A DNA stretch of 64,000 bases from Lentzea albidocapillata (GCF_000719115.1 NZ_JOEA01000006.1:62001-126000); one strand, 5' to 3'. Shown: positions 34,553-42,032, counted from the stretch's first letter. Numbers and translations are program-made. The notes: a model not told the origin generated them from the letters alone.

Positions 34553-35233
34553 ATGCCTTCCGAGTTGCTGACCGACGAAGTGCTGATCACGTGGGGGACG
34601 GCGGCCGCCGCGTTCCTGGCCGTCGCGTTGCACGGGATCTGGCGGGTCACCCGCAACGTCATCACCATCGCCCACGAGGGCGGGCACGCCCTGCTGGCCG
34701 TGCTGACCGGACGGCGGCTGAGCGGGATCAAACTGCACTCCGACACGTCCGGGCTCACCGTGTCGCGCGGCAAGCCCCGCGGGCCGGGCATGGTGCTGAC
34801 CGCGGTGGCCGGGTACGTCGCGCCGTCCCTGCTCGGGTTCGGCGCGGCCGTGCTGATCACCAACGAGCAGATCCAGCTGATGCTGTGGATCAGCATCGCG
34901 TTCCTCGCCGCGATGCTCATCATGATCCGCAACGTGTTCGGCGTGCTGTCCATCATCGTCACGGGCGGGGTGTTCTTCTTCGTCTCGTTCTATGCCTCCG
35001 TCGAGGTCCGGGACGCGGCCGCCTACGTGTTCGCCTGGTTCCTGTTGCTGGGCGGGGTCCGGCCCGTGTGGGAGCTGCAGGTCAAGCGGTGGCGGCGGCA
35101 GGCCCCCCGGTCGGACGCCGACCAGCTCGCGTGGCTGACCGGGGTGCCGGCACTGGGCTGGGTGACGTTCTTCGGGGCGATCAGCGTCGCCGCGCTCGTC
35201 GGTGGCGGGGCGTTGTTGCTCGGGCGGTGGTGA
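34553..35233 (+). CDS. M50-family (site-2-protease-like) membrane metallopeptidase
   Basis: The protein has 226 residues from ATG 34553. An upstream ATG at 34517 lies inside the loop of the terminator hairpin and is rejected. The zinc-binding HEGGHALLAVLTG (HExxH) lies in the first third. Six or so hydrophobic segments follow (GMVLTAVAGYVAPSLLGFGA, MLWISIAFLAAMLIMI, VFGVLSIIVTGGVFFFVSFY, WVTFFGAISVAALVGGGALL). This fits the M50B-like peptidase group found in actinobacteria. Such proteins cut substrates in or near the membrane; the substrate is unknown. It must have its own promoter, because a strong terminator ends just before it. Confidence 0.85.
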   Translation: MPSELLTDEVLITWGTAAAAFLAVALHGIWRVTRNVITIAHEGGHALLAVLTGRRLSGIKLHSDTSGLTVSRGKPRGPGMVLTAVAGYVAPSLLGFGAAVLITNEQIQLMLWISIAFLAAMLIMIRNVFGVLSIIVTGGVFFFVSFYASVEVRDAAAYVFAWFLLLGGVRPVWELQVKRWRRQAPRSDADQLAWLTGVPALGWVTFFGAISVAALVGGGALLLGRW

Positions 35234-35294
35234 ACGCGCTTTGCCGCGGGTGAAATACTCGGGGGAACAAGCCGGCGGTCGAGAGGTGGGTTCA

Positions 35295-37028
35295 GTGCTG
35301 CGTGGGGATGTCGGGCTCGAACTGGGCCAGCGGGTCGCGCGGGCGTTGCGCGTCGCCCTGGACGTGGACATCACCGCCGGGGAAGCGCTGATCCGACCGT
35401 CCAACCGAGACGGTGCCGACTACCAGTGCAACGTCGCGATGAGCCTCGCGAAGAAGGTCGGCAGGACCCCGCGCGAGGTCGCCTCCCTCATCGTGGAGCA
35501 CCTGGACGCCGGGGACGCGATCGAGACGCCGGAGATTGCCGGCCCCGGCTTCATCAACCTGAGGCTGCGCCGCGAGTGGCTGGAGGCCGAGGCCGCGAAG
35601 CTGCTCTCCGACGACCGCCTCGGGGTGCCCGAGACCGAGGAGCCCCGGCGGATCGCGATCGACTACAGCAGCCCCAACGTGGCCAAGGAGATGCACGTCG
35701 GGCACCTGCGGTCGACGATCATCGGCGACGCGTTCTGCCGGCTGCTGACCTTCGCCGGGCACGAGGTCATCCCGCACAACCACCTCGGTGACTGGGGCAC
35801 CCCGTTCGGCATGCTCATCGAGCACCTGACCGACGAGGGCCACGGCGCCGACCACGAGATCAGCGACCTCAACGCGTTCTACCAGCAGGCGCGCCAGAAG
35901 TTCGACAACGAGCCGGGTTTCGCCGACCGCGCGCGGCGCCGGGTGGTGCTGCTGCAGGGCGGCGACGAGGCGACGCTGGCGCTGTGGCACGAGCTGGTGG
36001 GCGAGTCGCAGCGGCACTTCAACCAGGTCTACGAACTGCTCGGCATCGGCCTGACGGCCGGCGACAACTACGGCGAGAGCTTCTACAACCCGTACCTCGC
36101 GGACACCATCACCGAGTTGCAGCAGAAGGGTCTCATCGAGACCAGCGACGGCGCGCTGTGCGTGTTCCCGCCGGGGTTCACCAACCGTGAGGGCGACCGG
36201 CTGCCGCTGATCGTGCGCAAGAGCGACGGCGGCTACGGCTACGCCACCACCGACTTCGCGACCGTGCGGTACTGGGTGCGGGAGCGCAAGGTCGACGACC
36301 TGATCTACGTCGTCGGCACGCCGCAGGCCCAGCACTTCCAGATGATCTTCGCCACCTCGAAGCAGGCCGGGTGGCTCGACGACGCGCACACCGCCGTGCA
36401 CACCGGGTTCGGCACGATCCTCGGGGCCGACGGCAAGACGATCCGGACGCGGGCAGGCGGCACGATCAAGCTGATCGACCTCCTCACCGAGGCCGTCGAG
36501 AACTCCTACCAGGTGATGCCGGAATCCTCCGATGTGGAGGGTGCGGAGAAGGACGCTCTCGCCCGCACGCTCGGACTCGGCGCGGTGAAGTACGCGGACC
36601 TCTCCAACGACCGGGAGAAGGACTACGTCTTCACCTGGGAGAAGATGCTCGCCAAGACCGGCGACACGTCGGTGTACATCCAGTACGCGAACGCGCGCAT
36701 CCTGTCGATCATCCGCAAGGTCGGCCGTGAGGCGCCCCAGGACGCGCCGCTGGTGCTGCGGGAGCAGGCCGAGCGAGACCTCGCGTTGAAGCTGCTGCAG
36801 CTGCCCACAGCCATCCAGGCGGCCATCGACGAGCTCGCGCCGCACAAGCTCACGACCTACCTGTTCGAGACGGCGACGGCGCTCTCCACCTTCTACAACC
36901 ACTGCCCGGTGCTGACGGCGGAGACCCAGGAGTTGCAGGATTCGCGCCTGCACCTGCTCACGCTGACGTCACGGGTGCTCACGCTGGGCCTGTCGCTGCT
37001 GGGGATCGGCGCACCCGAACGGCTGTAA
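35295..37028 (+). CDS. argS: Arginyl-tRNA synthetase, gamma-proteobacterial-type sequence
   Basis: The protein has 577 residues. GTG 35295 is preceded by GAGAGGTGG at good spacing. The N-terminal Add-1 domain (residues 1-100) is followed by the class I catalytic core with HVGH at 134-137 (EMHVGHLRSTIIGDAF), HNHLGDWGTPFGMLIEHL and YGYATTDFATVRYW. No canonical KMSK is seen, as in many ArgRS. The C-terminal helical domain holds VYIQYANARILSIIRK and LTLTSRVLTLGLSLLGI. SSPNVAKEMHVGHLRSTIIG is almost the E. coli ArgS sequence. The main actinobacterial ArgS that I know (beside lysA) reads differently (NPTGPIHIGGTR), so this may be a second copy. Confidence 0.93.
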   Translation: MLRGDVGLELGQRVARALRVALDVDITAGEALIRPSNRDGADYQCNVAMSLAKKVGRTPREVASLIVEHLDAGDAIETPEIAGPGFINLRLRREWLEAEAAKLLSDDRLGVPETEEPRRIAIDYSSPNVAKEMHVGHLRSTIIGDAFCRLLTFAGHEVIPHNHLGDWGTPFGMLIEHLTDEGHGADHEISDLNAFYQQARQKFDNEPGFADRARRRVVLLQGGDEATLALWHELVGESQRHFNQVYELLGIGLTAGDNYGESFYNPYLADTITELQQKGLIETSDGALCVFPPGFTNREGDRLPLIVRKSDGGYGYATTDFATVRYWVRERKVDDLIYVVGTPQAQHFQMIFATSKQAGWLDDAHTAVHTGFGTILGADGKTIRTRAGGTIKLIDLLTEAVENSYQVMPESSDVEGAEKDALARTLGLGAVKYADLSNDREKDYVFTWEKMLAKTGDTSVYIQYANARILSIIRKVGREAPQDAPLVLREQAERDLALKLLQLPTAIQAAIDELAPHKLTTYLFETATALSTFYNHCPVLTAETQELQDSRLHLLTLTSRVLTLGLSLLGIGAPERL

Positions 37029-37031
37029 CAG

Positions 37032-37058
37032 GTTTATCCCTGGTCAGGCCACGGGTAC
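37032..37058 (+). promoter_or_regulatory. SigF/SigB-type promoter GTTTAT-N15-GGGTAC upstream of whiB
   Basis: GTTTAT at 37032-37037 and GGGTAC at 37053-37058 are separated by 15 bp. The element lies 43 bp before the whiB start, immediately after argS. It resembles the other stress-type promoters near the sigF locus. Confidence 0.6.
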
Positions 37059-37100
37059 GCAGTGATCGCAACTCTTTCCCCTAGTTCCCAGGGAGTCGCG

Positions 37101-37418
37101 ATGACCTGCACCACCCGTCTGCCCAAGCCGGTCACCGAGGTCTGGGACTGGCAGATGGACGGCCTGTGCCGCGGTGAGAACAGTGCGATCTTCTTCCACC
37201 CCGACAACGAGCGCGGCTACGCGCGAGCGGCCCGTGAGGACAAGGCGAAGGCGATCTGCGGGAACTGCCCGGTGCTCGAACGATGCCGTGCCCACGCGCT
37301 CGAGGCCCAGGAGCCGTACGGCGTGTGGGGTGGGATGGGGGAGGACGAACGGCGCCAGATCGTCAACGCGGCCCGGCGCCGTGTTCGTGCCTACTCCTCC
37401 AGCACGTCCCGCAGCTGA
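37101..37418 (+). CDS. WhiB-family iron-sulfur regulator, WhiB3/WhiD type
   Basis: The protein has 105 residues from ATG 37101. Four cysteines that bind a [4Fe-4S] cluster lie at 23, 53, 56 and 62 (GLCRG, then ICGNCPVLERC). The GVWGG turn follows in EPYGVWGGMGEDERRQ. The context LPKPVTEVWDWQMDGLCRG and IFFHPDNERGYARAARE resembles M. tuberculosis WhiB3 and Streptomyces WhiD closely. Those proteins bind the principal sigma factor and link redox state to gene expression or spore maturation. It has a SigF-type promoter. Its last 28 bp overlap the convergent sigF gene. Confidence 0.92.
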   Translation: MTCTTRLPKPVTEVWDWQMDGLCRGENSAIFFHPDNERGYARAAREDKAKAICGNCPVLERCRAHALEAQEPYGVWGGMGEDERRQIVNAARRRVRAYSSSTSRS

Positions 37419-38191
37419 CGCAACGTCTTCGCGAGCAGGCGCGAGACGTGCATCTGGGAGATGCCGACCTTCTGTGCGATCTGGGTCTGGGTCATGTTGC
37501 CGAAGAAGCGCATGACCACGATCTTGCGTTCGCGCTCCGGCAACTTCTCCAGCAACGGGTGCAGTGCCTCGCGTTGCTCGATCATCGCGATCTCAGGGTC
37601 TTCCTCGCCGATGGTCGAGCCCAGCGAGATCGACGAGTCCTCCGACATCAGCATGTCGTCCAGGGACGCGCTCTGGTAAGCGTTTCCGGCCGCGAGTCCT
37701 TCGTGGATCTCCTCGCGCGACAGGCCGAGGTGCTCGGCCAGTTCCGACGGCGTCGGGGCACGACCGAGTGACTGGGCCAGCCGCGAGGTACCCGCGTTGA
37801 TCGCCAGGTGCAGCTCCTTGAGCCGCCTCGGCATCCGCACCGACCAGCTGGAGTCGCGGAAGTACTTCCGGACCTCACCCATGATCGTCGGCACCGCGAA
37901 CGACAGGAAGTCGCTGCCGCGTTCGGGGTCGAACCTGTCGACCGCGTTGATCAGACCGACCGTCGCGACCTGCACCAGGTCCTCGTGCGGTTCGCCGCGG
38001 TGGCCGAATCTGCGGGCGATGTGCTGGGCGACCGGGAGGTGCTCGGTGACGAGCCTGTCCCGCAACGTCTCGCGCGCCGGGCCTTCAGGGGTTCCCGAGA
38101 GCTCGGCGAACAACGGCGCCAGGTGGTCGTAATCACCCGACCGCGTCTTCTTCTTCTCCTCGGTCCTGGTCGCCTCTTCCGATCCGGTCAC
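37391..38191 (-). CDS. sigF: SigB/SigF-family general stress RNA polymerase sigma factor
   Basis: The protein has 266 residues. GTG 38191 overlaps the rsbW stop (GTGA). Region 2 reads EDLVQVATVGLINAVDRFDP with FLSFAVPTIMGEVRKYFRDS. Region 3 reads RMPRRLKELHLAINAGTSRL and APTPSELAEHLGLSREEIHE. Region 4 reads LPERERKIVVMRFFGNMTQT and IAQKVGISQMHVSRLLAKTL. This is the domain set and length of actinobacterial SigF/SigB. The gene partner RsbW should hold it inactive until an antagonist is dephosphorylated. The operon carries a matching SigF-type promoter at 38632-38657, consistent with autoregulation. Confidence 0.94.
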   Translation of the reverse strand: MTGSEEATRTEEKKKTRSGDYDHLAPLFAELSGTPEGPARETLRDRLVTEHLPVAQHIARRFGHRGEPHEDLVQVATVGLINAVDRFDPERGSDFLSFAVPTIMGEVRKYFRDSSWSVRMPRRLKELHLAINAGTSRLAQSLGRAPTPSELAEHLGLSREEIHEGLAAGNAYQSASLDDMLMSEDSSISLGSTIGEEDPEIAMIEQREALHPLLEKLPERERKIVVMRFFGNMTQTQIAQKVGISQMHVSRLLAKTLRQLRDVLEE

Positions 38192-38586
38192 GCATCCACC
38201 GCCCCTGCCGTGGACTTCACGAGGTTGATATGGACCAGGAACCCTTCGACCTCCTCGACTCGCGTCTGCACGGAGTCGACGAGCGCGGTCAGCACCCGCC
38301 AGCCGAAGCTGGCCTCGTCGGGCCCGGCCGCGGACTTCGCGGAGATCTTCGCCGCGACGTGGACGGCACCCTTGTCGTCCACCGCGAAGTGGCAGCTGAG
38401 CACGGCGTCCTGCGCCGCCAGCGTGATCAGCGTGGAACAGGTCTCGTCCACGGCGAGCTTCAGGTCCTCGATCGAGTCGAGGTCGAAGTCCTGCCGCATC
38501 GCGATGTCCGCCGCGACCGCACGCACGATGGAAAGCTGAGTGGGATCCGCCGCCATCCGGAGCTCGACGCCTGACAGTTGAGTCAC
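38188..38586 (-). CDS. rsbW: RsbW/UsfX-type anti-sigma-F kinase
   Basis: The protein has 132 residues if translation begins at GTG 38586, which has GAGG 5 nt upstream. An ATG at 38622 would sit only a few bases from the expected transcription start. The GHKL ATPase fold is visible: LRMAADPTQLSIVRAVAADI and then the N-box LKLAVDETCSTLITLAAQ. The later G-boxes are degenerate (ASFGWRVLTALVDSVQTRV), as in mycobacterial UsfX. It binds the sigma factor encoded by the next, overlapping gene and may phosphorylate STAS-domain antagonists. Confidence 0.88.
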   Translation of the reverse strand: MTQLSGVELRMAADPTQLSIVRAVAADIAMRQDFDLDSIEDLKLAVDETCSTLITLAAQDAVLSCHFAVDDKGAVHVAAKISAKSAAGPDEASFGWRVLTALVDSVQTRVEEVEGFLVHINLVKSTAGAVDA

Positions 38587-38631
38587 AGCCACCTCGTAGT
38601 CCGTTCTGCTGGGGGACGGCATGTCGTTGCC

Positions 38632-38657
38632 GTACCCGAATCGATCTCATTTCACAC
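38632..38657 (-). promoter_or_regulatory. SigF/SigB-type promoter of the rsbW-sigF operon
   Basis: On the minus strand GTGTGA (38657-38652) is followed after 14 bp by GGGTAC (38637-38632). The transcription start would fall near 38625, just upstream of the rsbW start at 38586. This supports autoregulation by SigF. Confidence 0.55.
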
Positions 38658-38717
38658 GTGTACTGACTGGGCGCTCAGGGAAGTCACCTGCTGAAGGCAA
38701 TCGACCGGAGGAGCGCT

Positions 38718-39386
38718 GTGCTTGTGCACGAAGATTCTCTGGCCCTCCGCTTCCCGGCGGACGCGCGCGAGGTGGCGCCTGTGCGGCACCAGCTTCGCGA
38801 ATGGCTGCACGGTGCCGGTTTCGGCGAGGACGAAGCGAGCGATCTGGTCCTCGCGGTCAGCGAGGCGGTCAACAACTCGGTGGAACACGCCTATCCGGGG
38901 GCCGCCCGCGGCACCGTGGAGGTGCGTGCCCACCGTGAACCGGACGGCTCCGTCCACGTGGACGTCACCGACCACGGCCAATGGCGCGTGCCGCCTCCAG
39001 CGCTGACCATGCGCGGACGAGGTCTCCTGCTCATGCGGGAGAGCGTGGACGACGTCGAGATCCACCGCAGGGCGAGCGGCACGACCGTGCGCCTGCGGCG
39101 AGCCCGTTCGCCCGTGCTGCCCATGGCCAGAACGGCGCCCGAATGCGACGTCCAGATCCACGAGACCTCCTCCGGCGTAGTAGCGGTCGTGCGCGGGAAC
39201 GTGCCCGTCGATGCCGGCCCGTCGCTGCGCCGCACGCTCACCACGGCGGCACGCGGGGGCACCGTGCCGTTGACCGTCGAACTCAGCGGGCTCGGCGTGG
39301 AGGAGGGCGGGGTCGAGCAGGCCCTCCACGACGTCGCCGAGGCGCTCACCGCGGCGGGCAACCGACTCGTCGTCCGCAGGCGTTAG
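38718..39386 (+). CDS. RsbW-like ATPase fused to a STAS-like C-terminal domain
   Basis: The protein has 222 residues. GTG 38718 follows GGAGG by 6 nt. Residues 1-130 form a GHKL serine-kinase/anti-sigma domain with a good N-box (ASDLVLAVSEAVNNSVEHAY), a G1-like block VDVTDHGQWRVPP and G2-like RGRGLLLMRESVDDVEIHRR. Residues about 140-222 look like a STAS fold (CDVQIHETSSGVVAVVRGNV, GTVPLTVELSGLGVEEGGVE) without the usual phosphoserine. Joining a kinase and an antagonist-like domain in one chain is unusual. It is divergent from rsbW-sigF and converges on the STAS gene, so it is probably a switch in the same pathway. Confidence 0.8.
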   Translation: MLVHEDSLALRFPADAREVAPVRHQLREWLHGAGFGEDEASDLVLAVSEAVNNSVEHAYPGAARGTVEVRAHREPDGSVHVDVTDHGQWRVPPPALTMRGRGLLLMRESVDDVEIHRRASGTTVRLRRARSPVLPMARTAPECDVQIHETSSGVVAVVRGNVPVDAGPSLRRTLTTAARGGTVPLTVELSGLGVEEGGVEQALHDVAEALTAAGNRLVVRRR

Positions 39387-39739
39387 GCCAGGGCGGAGTC
39401 GACGGAGTCGTGCAGGCTGAAGACCTCGCCGAGCCCGGTCGCCTCCAACGGGCGCGTCACGGCCCGTGCCTTCGCCACGACCTTGAGCGAGGCGTTCTCC
39501 TGCTGCGCCAGCTTCGCGGCCTCGACGAGGACGGCGAGTCCGGCGGAACCCAGGAACGTCACACTGGCCATGTCCACGACGAAGACGCCACCGTCGCCGA
39601 GACCGTTGATCAGGGCTTCGCGCAACGCGGGCGCGGACACCATGTCGACCTCGCCTGACACGGCGAGCACGGTGACTCCGGGCGCCGGCTGCCGCACGTT
39701 CAGCTCGATCTGCTCCGCACGCGGATCCTGCACAGTCAC
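39383..39739 (-). CDS. STAS-domain anti-sigma factor antagonist (RsbV/SpoIIAA-like)
   Basis: The protein has 118 residues from GTG 39739, preceded by GAGAGGAAG. The STAS fold is complete: TVLAVSGEVDMVSAPALREA, then VVDMASVTFLGSAGLAVLVE, in which Ser65 is the expected phosphorylation site. Gly replaces the usual Asp just before it. In the partner-switch model the unphosphorylated form binds RsbW and frees SigF. A consensus SigF-type promoter lies upstream at 39863-39888, so SigF would raise its own antagonist. The gene overlaps the convergent fusion gene by 4 bp. Confidence 0.92.
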   Translation of the reverse strand: MTVQDPRAEQIELNVRQPAPGVTVLAVSGEVDMVSAPALREALINGLGDGGVFVVDMASVTFLGSAGLAVLVEAAKLAQQENASLKVVAKARAVTRPLEATGLGEVFSLHDSVDSALA

Positions 39740-40138
39740 CGAAGCACTTCCTCTCGAATACAGGAAGCCGCCACGCAGCGGCCCCGACGCGGCTGGTGGC
39801 TCAACCGCTGCGGACACCACCGTACGGGAGGCGGCCGCCCAACAGGACAGGTCGTGAGGTCCATACCCGGACAAAGGGCGGGTCAAACGCATAGCGCGTC
39901 CCAACCGATCGTGGATCCGCGTTGTGCGGTCATCGGCGTACGACGAACGGTTGCGCAGGCAAGGACCCGCTCTTCCGTCGCGCTTCGGGCCCGAACAGCT
40001 CGGCGCGCCGTTTGGCCCAGTTAACGCTAAGGACCCAAACGGGACACGTGTTCTGAACCACAGTCGGACAGAATTCGTTCTCAGGGATAACGCCGGAGCC
40101 CCGGCACGCGACATCCCTGATGTCACGGAGGGACAGAA
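39740..40138. other. 399-bp intergenic region between STAS and a small-protein gene
   Basis: This stretch separates two divergent genes. It holds the SigF-type promoter of the STAS gene at 39863-39888 and the ribosome binding site GGAGG of the small-protein gene near 40127. I see no further gene, repeat or RNA in it. Confidence 0.6.
39863..39888 (-). promoter_or_regulatory. Consensus SigF/SigB-type promoter GTTTGA-N14-GGGTAT
   Basis: On the minus strand GTTTGA (39888-39883) and GGGTAT (39868-39863) are separated by 14 bp, the best match to the stress consensus in this window. It directs transcription to the STAS gene at 39739 with a leader of about 115 nt. Confidence 0.7.
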
Positions 40139-40354
40139 ATGAGAACCGCCATGGAAACCCAGTCGCAGCAGGACGCAGAGTCCGATTCAGCGCTGCCGAC
40201 CACGCCGTGCAGCGTGGTGTGGAGCCGGGGTCACGCCTACGTGCTCGAGGGTTTCCGCGCCCGCTGGGTGGGCCGCGACGACCGGGGCCGCCCGCACGCC
40301 ATCACCGGCGCCGAGATGCAGCGCCGCGGCTGGACGCTCACCCACACAGCCTGA
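40139..40354 (+). CDS. Small conserved-type hypothetical protein, 71 aa
   Basis: ATG 40139 has GGAGG 7 nt upstream, which supports translation. The body (CSVVWSRGHAYVLEGFRARW, GRDDRGRPHAITGAEMQRRG) looks like a small beta-rich domain with a compact charged core. No catalytic or metal-binding motif is present and I do not recognise a family. It stands between the STAS gene and the phosphatidyltransferase gene and has its own transcription unit. Confidence 0.65.
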   Translation: MRTAMETQSQQDAESDSALPTTPCSVVWSRGHAYVLEGFRARWVGRDDRGRPHAITGAEMQRRGWTLTHTA

Positions 40355-40440
40355 GCCGCACCCCGCAAGATCTGCATACCCGCAACCAGTCGCACAGCGA
40401 GCCGTGACGCCATCCGGCAGCCCTTGCGCAGTCACTCGTT

Positions 40441-40453
40441 TAGAGTGCGGGTG
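40441..40453 (+). promoter_or_regulatory. -10 box TAGAGT placed for leaderless transcription
   Basis: TAGAGT (40441-40446) lies 6 nt before the GTG start codon at 40453 and no ribosome binding site is visible. This matches the actinobacterial leaderless arrangement, in which transcription begins at the start codon. Confidence 0.4.
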
Positions 40454-41034
40454 TGCGTGATCCGGCTGATCGCCTGCTGACGATTCCGAACCTGCTCAGC
40501 GTGCTGCGGCTGGCCGGTGTTCCGCTGTTCCTGTACCTGTTGCTCGGACCCCGCGAAGACGGCTGGGCGCTGCTCATCCTCGTTTTCGCGGGCTTCTCCG
40601 ACTGGCTGGACGGCAAGCTCGCGCGCTGGCTCAACCAGATGAGCAACCTCGGCGCCCTGCTCGATCCCGCCGCCGACCGCCTCTACGTGTTCTGCACGCT
40701 GCTGGCGTTCGTGATCAGGGACATCGTGCCGCTCTGGGTCGCCCTCGTGCTCGTGGGCCGAGAGGTCGTCGTCGGCATCTGCCTGCTCGTGCTGCGGCAA
40801 CGGGGCTGGGGCACGTTCGAGGTGACGTACCTGGGCAAGGCCGCGACCTTCAACCTGCTGTACGCCTTCCCGCTGCTGCTCCTCGCGCAGGGCGACTCGG
40901 GGTGGGCGCAGGTCGCCCAGCCGGTCGCCTACGCCTTCACGGTCTGGGGCGGAGCCCTCTACCTGTGGTCGGCGCTGCTGTACGTCTACCAGTTCTTCCT
41001 GGCCCTGCGGGTCACACCTCGCACGGTCGCGTGA
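40453..41034 (+). CDS. CDP-alcohol phosphatidyltransferase (PgsA2-like)
   Basis: The protein has 193 residues. The family signature DG(x)2AR(x)8G(x)3D(x)3D is intact in DWLDGKLARWLNQMSNLG followed by ALLDPAADR. Five to six membrane helices follow (LYVFCTLLAFVIRDIVPLWV, ALVLVGREVVVGICLLVL). Such enzymes transfer a phosphatidyl group from CDP-diacylglycerol to an alcohol, here probably glycerol-3-phosphate or phosphatidylglycerol. M. tuberculosis pgsA2 (Rv1822) occupies the same position relative to gcvH and garA. Start GTG 40453; transcription may be leaderless. Confidence 0.88.
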   Translation: MRDPADRLLTIPNLLSVLRLAGVPLFLYLLLGPREDGWALLILVFAGFSDWLDGKLARWLNQMSNLGALLDPAADRLYVFCTLLAFVIRDIVPLWVALVLVGREVVVGICLLVLRQRGWGTFEVTYLGKAATFNLLYAFPLLLLAQGDSGWAQVAQPVAYAFTVWGGALYLWSALLYVYQFFLALRVTPRTVA

Positions 41035-41076
41035 AAAGATCACCCCATACAGGTTCAGCACGAGGAGCGCAGTCAG

Positions 41077-41460
41077 TTGATTCCCGAGGAGCTTCGTTAC
41101 ACCGAGGAGCACGAGTGGATCGCCAGCACAGGCGAGAACACGGTGCGCGTCGGCATCACCGACTACGCCCAGGAACAGCTCGGTGACGTCGTCTTCGTCC
41201 AGCTGCCCGAGGTCGGTCACACCGTGGCGGCGGGGGACACGTTCGGCGAGGTGGAGTCCACCAAGAGCGTGTCCGACCTCTACTCGCCGCTCGACGGCGA
41301 GGTGACCGCCATCAACGAGGCGTTGGTCCAGTCGCCGGACGCCGTCAACACCGATCCGTACGGCGAGGGCTGGATGGTCGAGATCAGGCTGAACGACCCC
41401 GAGGCGCTGGAAGGCCTGCTGGACGCGGACGCGTACAAGGCGTTGGTGGAGAAAGAGTGA
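41077..41460 (+). CDS. gcvH: Glycine cleavage system H protein
   Basis: The protein has 127 residues from TTG 41077, with AGGAG upstream. The opening IPEELRYTEEHEWI is the conserved N-terminus. The lipoyl-lysine is K63 in VESTKSVSDLYSPLDGEV. GcvH carries the aminomethyl group on its lipoyl arm between GcvP, GcvT and lipoamide dehydrogenase. It overlaps the upstream-extended garA frame by GTGA. gcvP lies 4 kb downstream under its own riboswitch; gcvT is not in the window. Confidence 0.96.
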   Translation: MIPEELRYTEEHEWIASTGENTVRVGITDYAQEQLGDVVFVQLPEVGHTVAAGDTFGEVESTKSVSDLYSPLDGEVTAINEALVQSPDAVNTDPYGEGWMVEIRLNDPEALEGLLDADAYKALVEKE

Positions 41461-41573
41461 CGTCGATCTTTCGCCGGATCTTCGGCCGGAAGGGGAGCCG
41501 CGCTGAAGGCGGTGACCCCAACGCGATAGGTTTTACCGGAAGTGACGGATCCAGCAGCAGGAGGAGAGCTCAG

Positions 41574-42032
41574 GTGAGCACGAACGACGGCCCAGGCGTT
41601 CCGCCGGAGCAGTCCCCGGAGCGGACCTCCGTCTTCCGGGCGGACTTCCTCCAGGAGATGGAAGGCGGCGCCGAGGCGCCCGCACAGGAGCCGGCCGTTG
41701 CCGGTGTTGACGCCCTTCCCGCCGGTTCCGCGCTGCTCGTGGTGAAGCGCGGCCCGAACGCCGGTTCCCGGTTCTTGCTGGACCGCGACACGACGAGCGC
41801 CGGGCGCCACCCCGACAGCGACATCTTCCTGGACGACGTGACGGTCTCGCGCCGCCACGCCGAGTTCCGCCGGGAGAGCGGCGAGTTCGTCGTCATCGAC
41901 GTCGGCAGCCTCAACGGCACCTACGTCAACCGTGAGCCGGTCGACCAGGCCGTTCTCGCGAACGGCGACGAGGTCCAGATCGGCAAGTTCCGCCTTGTCT
42001 TCCTGACGGGTCCCGGCTCCGCGGGAGCCTGA
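41574..42032 (+). CDS. garA: GarA-type FHA-domain regulator of glutamate/2-oxoglutarate metabolism
   Basis: The protein has 152 residues from GTG 41574, which follows GGAGGAG by 7 nt. A longer start at 41457, coupled to the gcvH stop, would add a basic 39-residue segment. The FHA domain is nearly identical to mycobacterial GarA: AGRHPDSDIFLDDVTVSRRH, then DVGSLNGTYVNREPVDQAVL and NGDEVQIGKFRLVFLTGP. GarA binds and inhibits 2-oxoglutarate dehydrogenase and glutamate dehydrogenase until PknB or PknG phosphorylates its N-terminal ETTS motif. Here the motif reads ERTSVFRADFL: the first Thr is Arg and only Thr18 remains. Confidence 0.93.
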   Translation: MSTNDGPGVPPEQSPERTSVFRADFLQEMEGGAEAPAQEPAVAGVDALPAGSALLVVKRGPNAGSRFLLDRDTTSAGRHPDSDIFLDDVTVSRRHAEFRRESGEFVVIDVGSLNGTYVNREPVDQAVLANGDEVQIGKFRLVFLTGPGSAGA

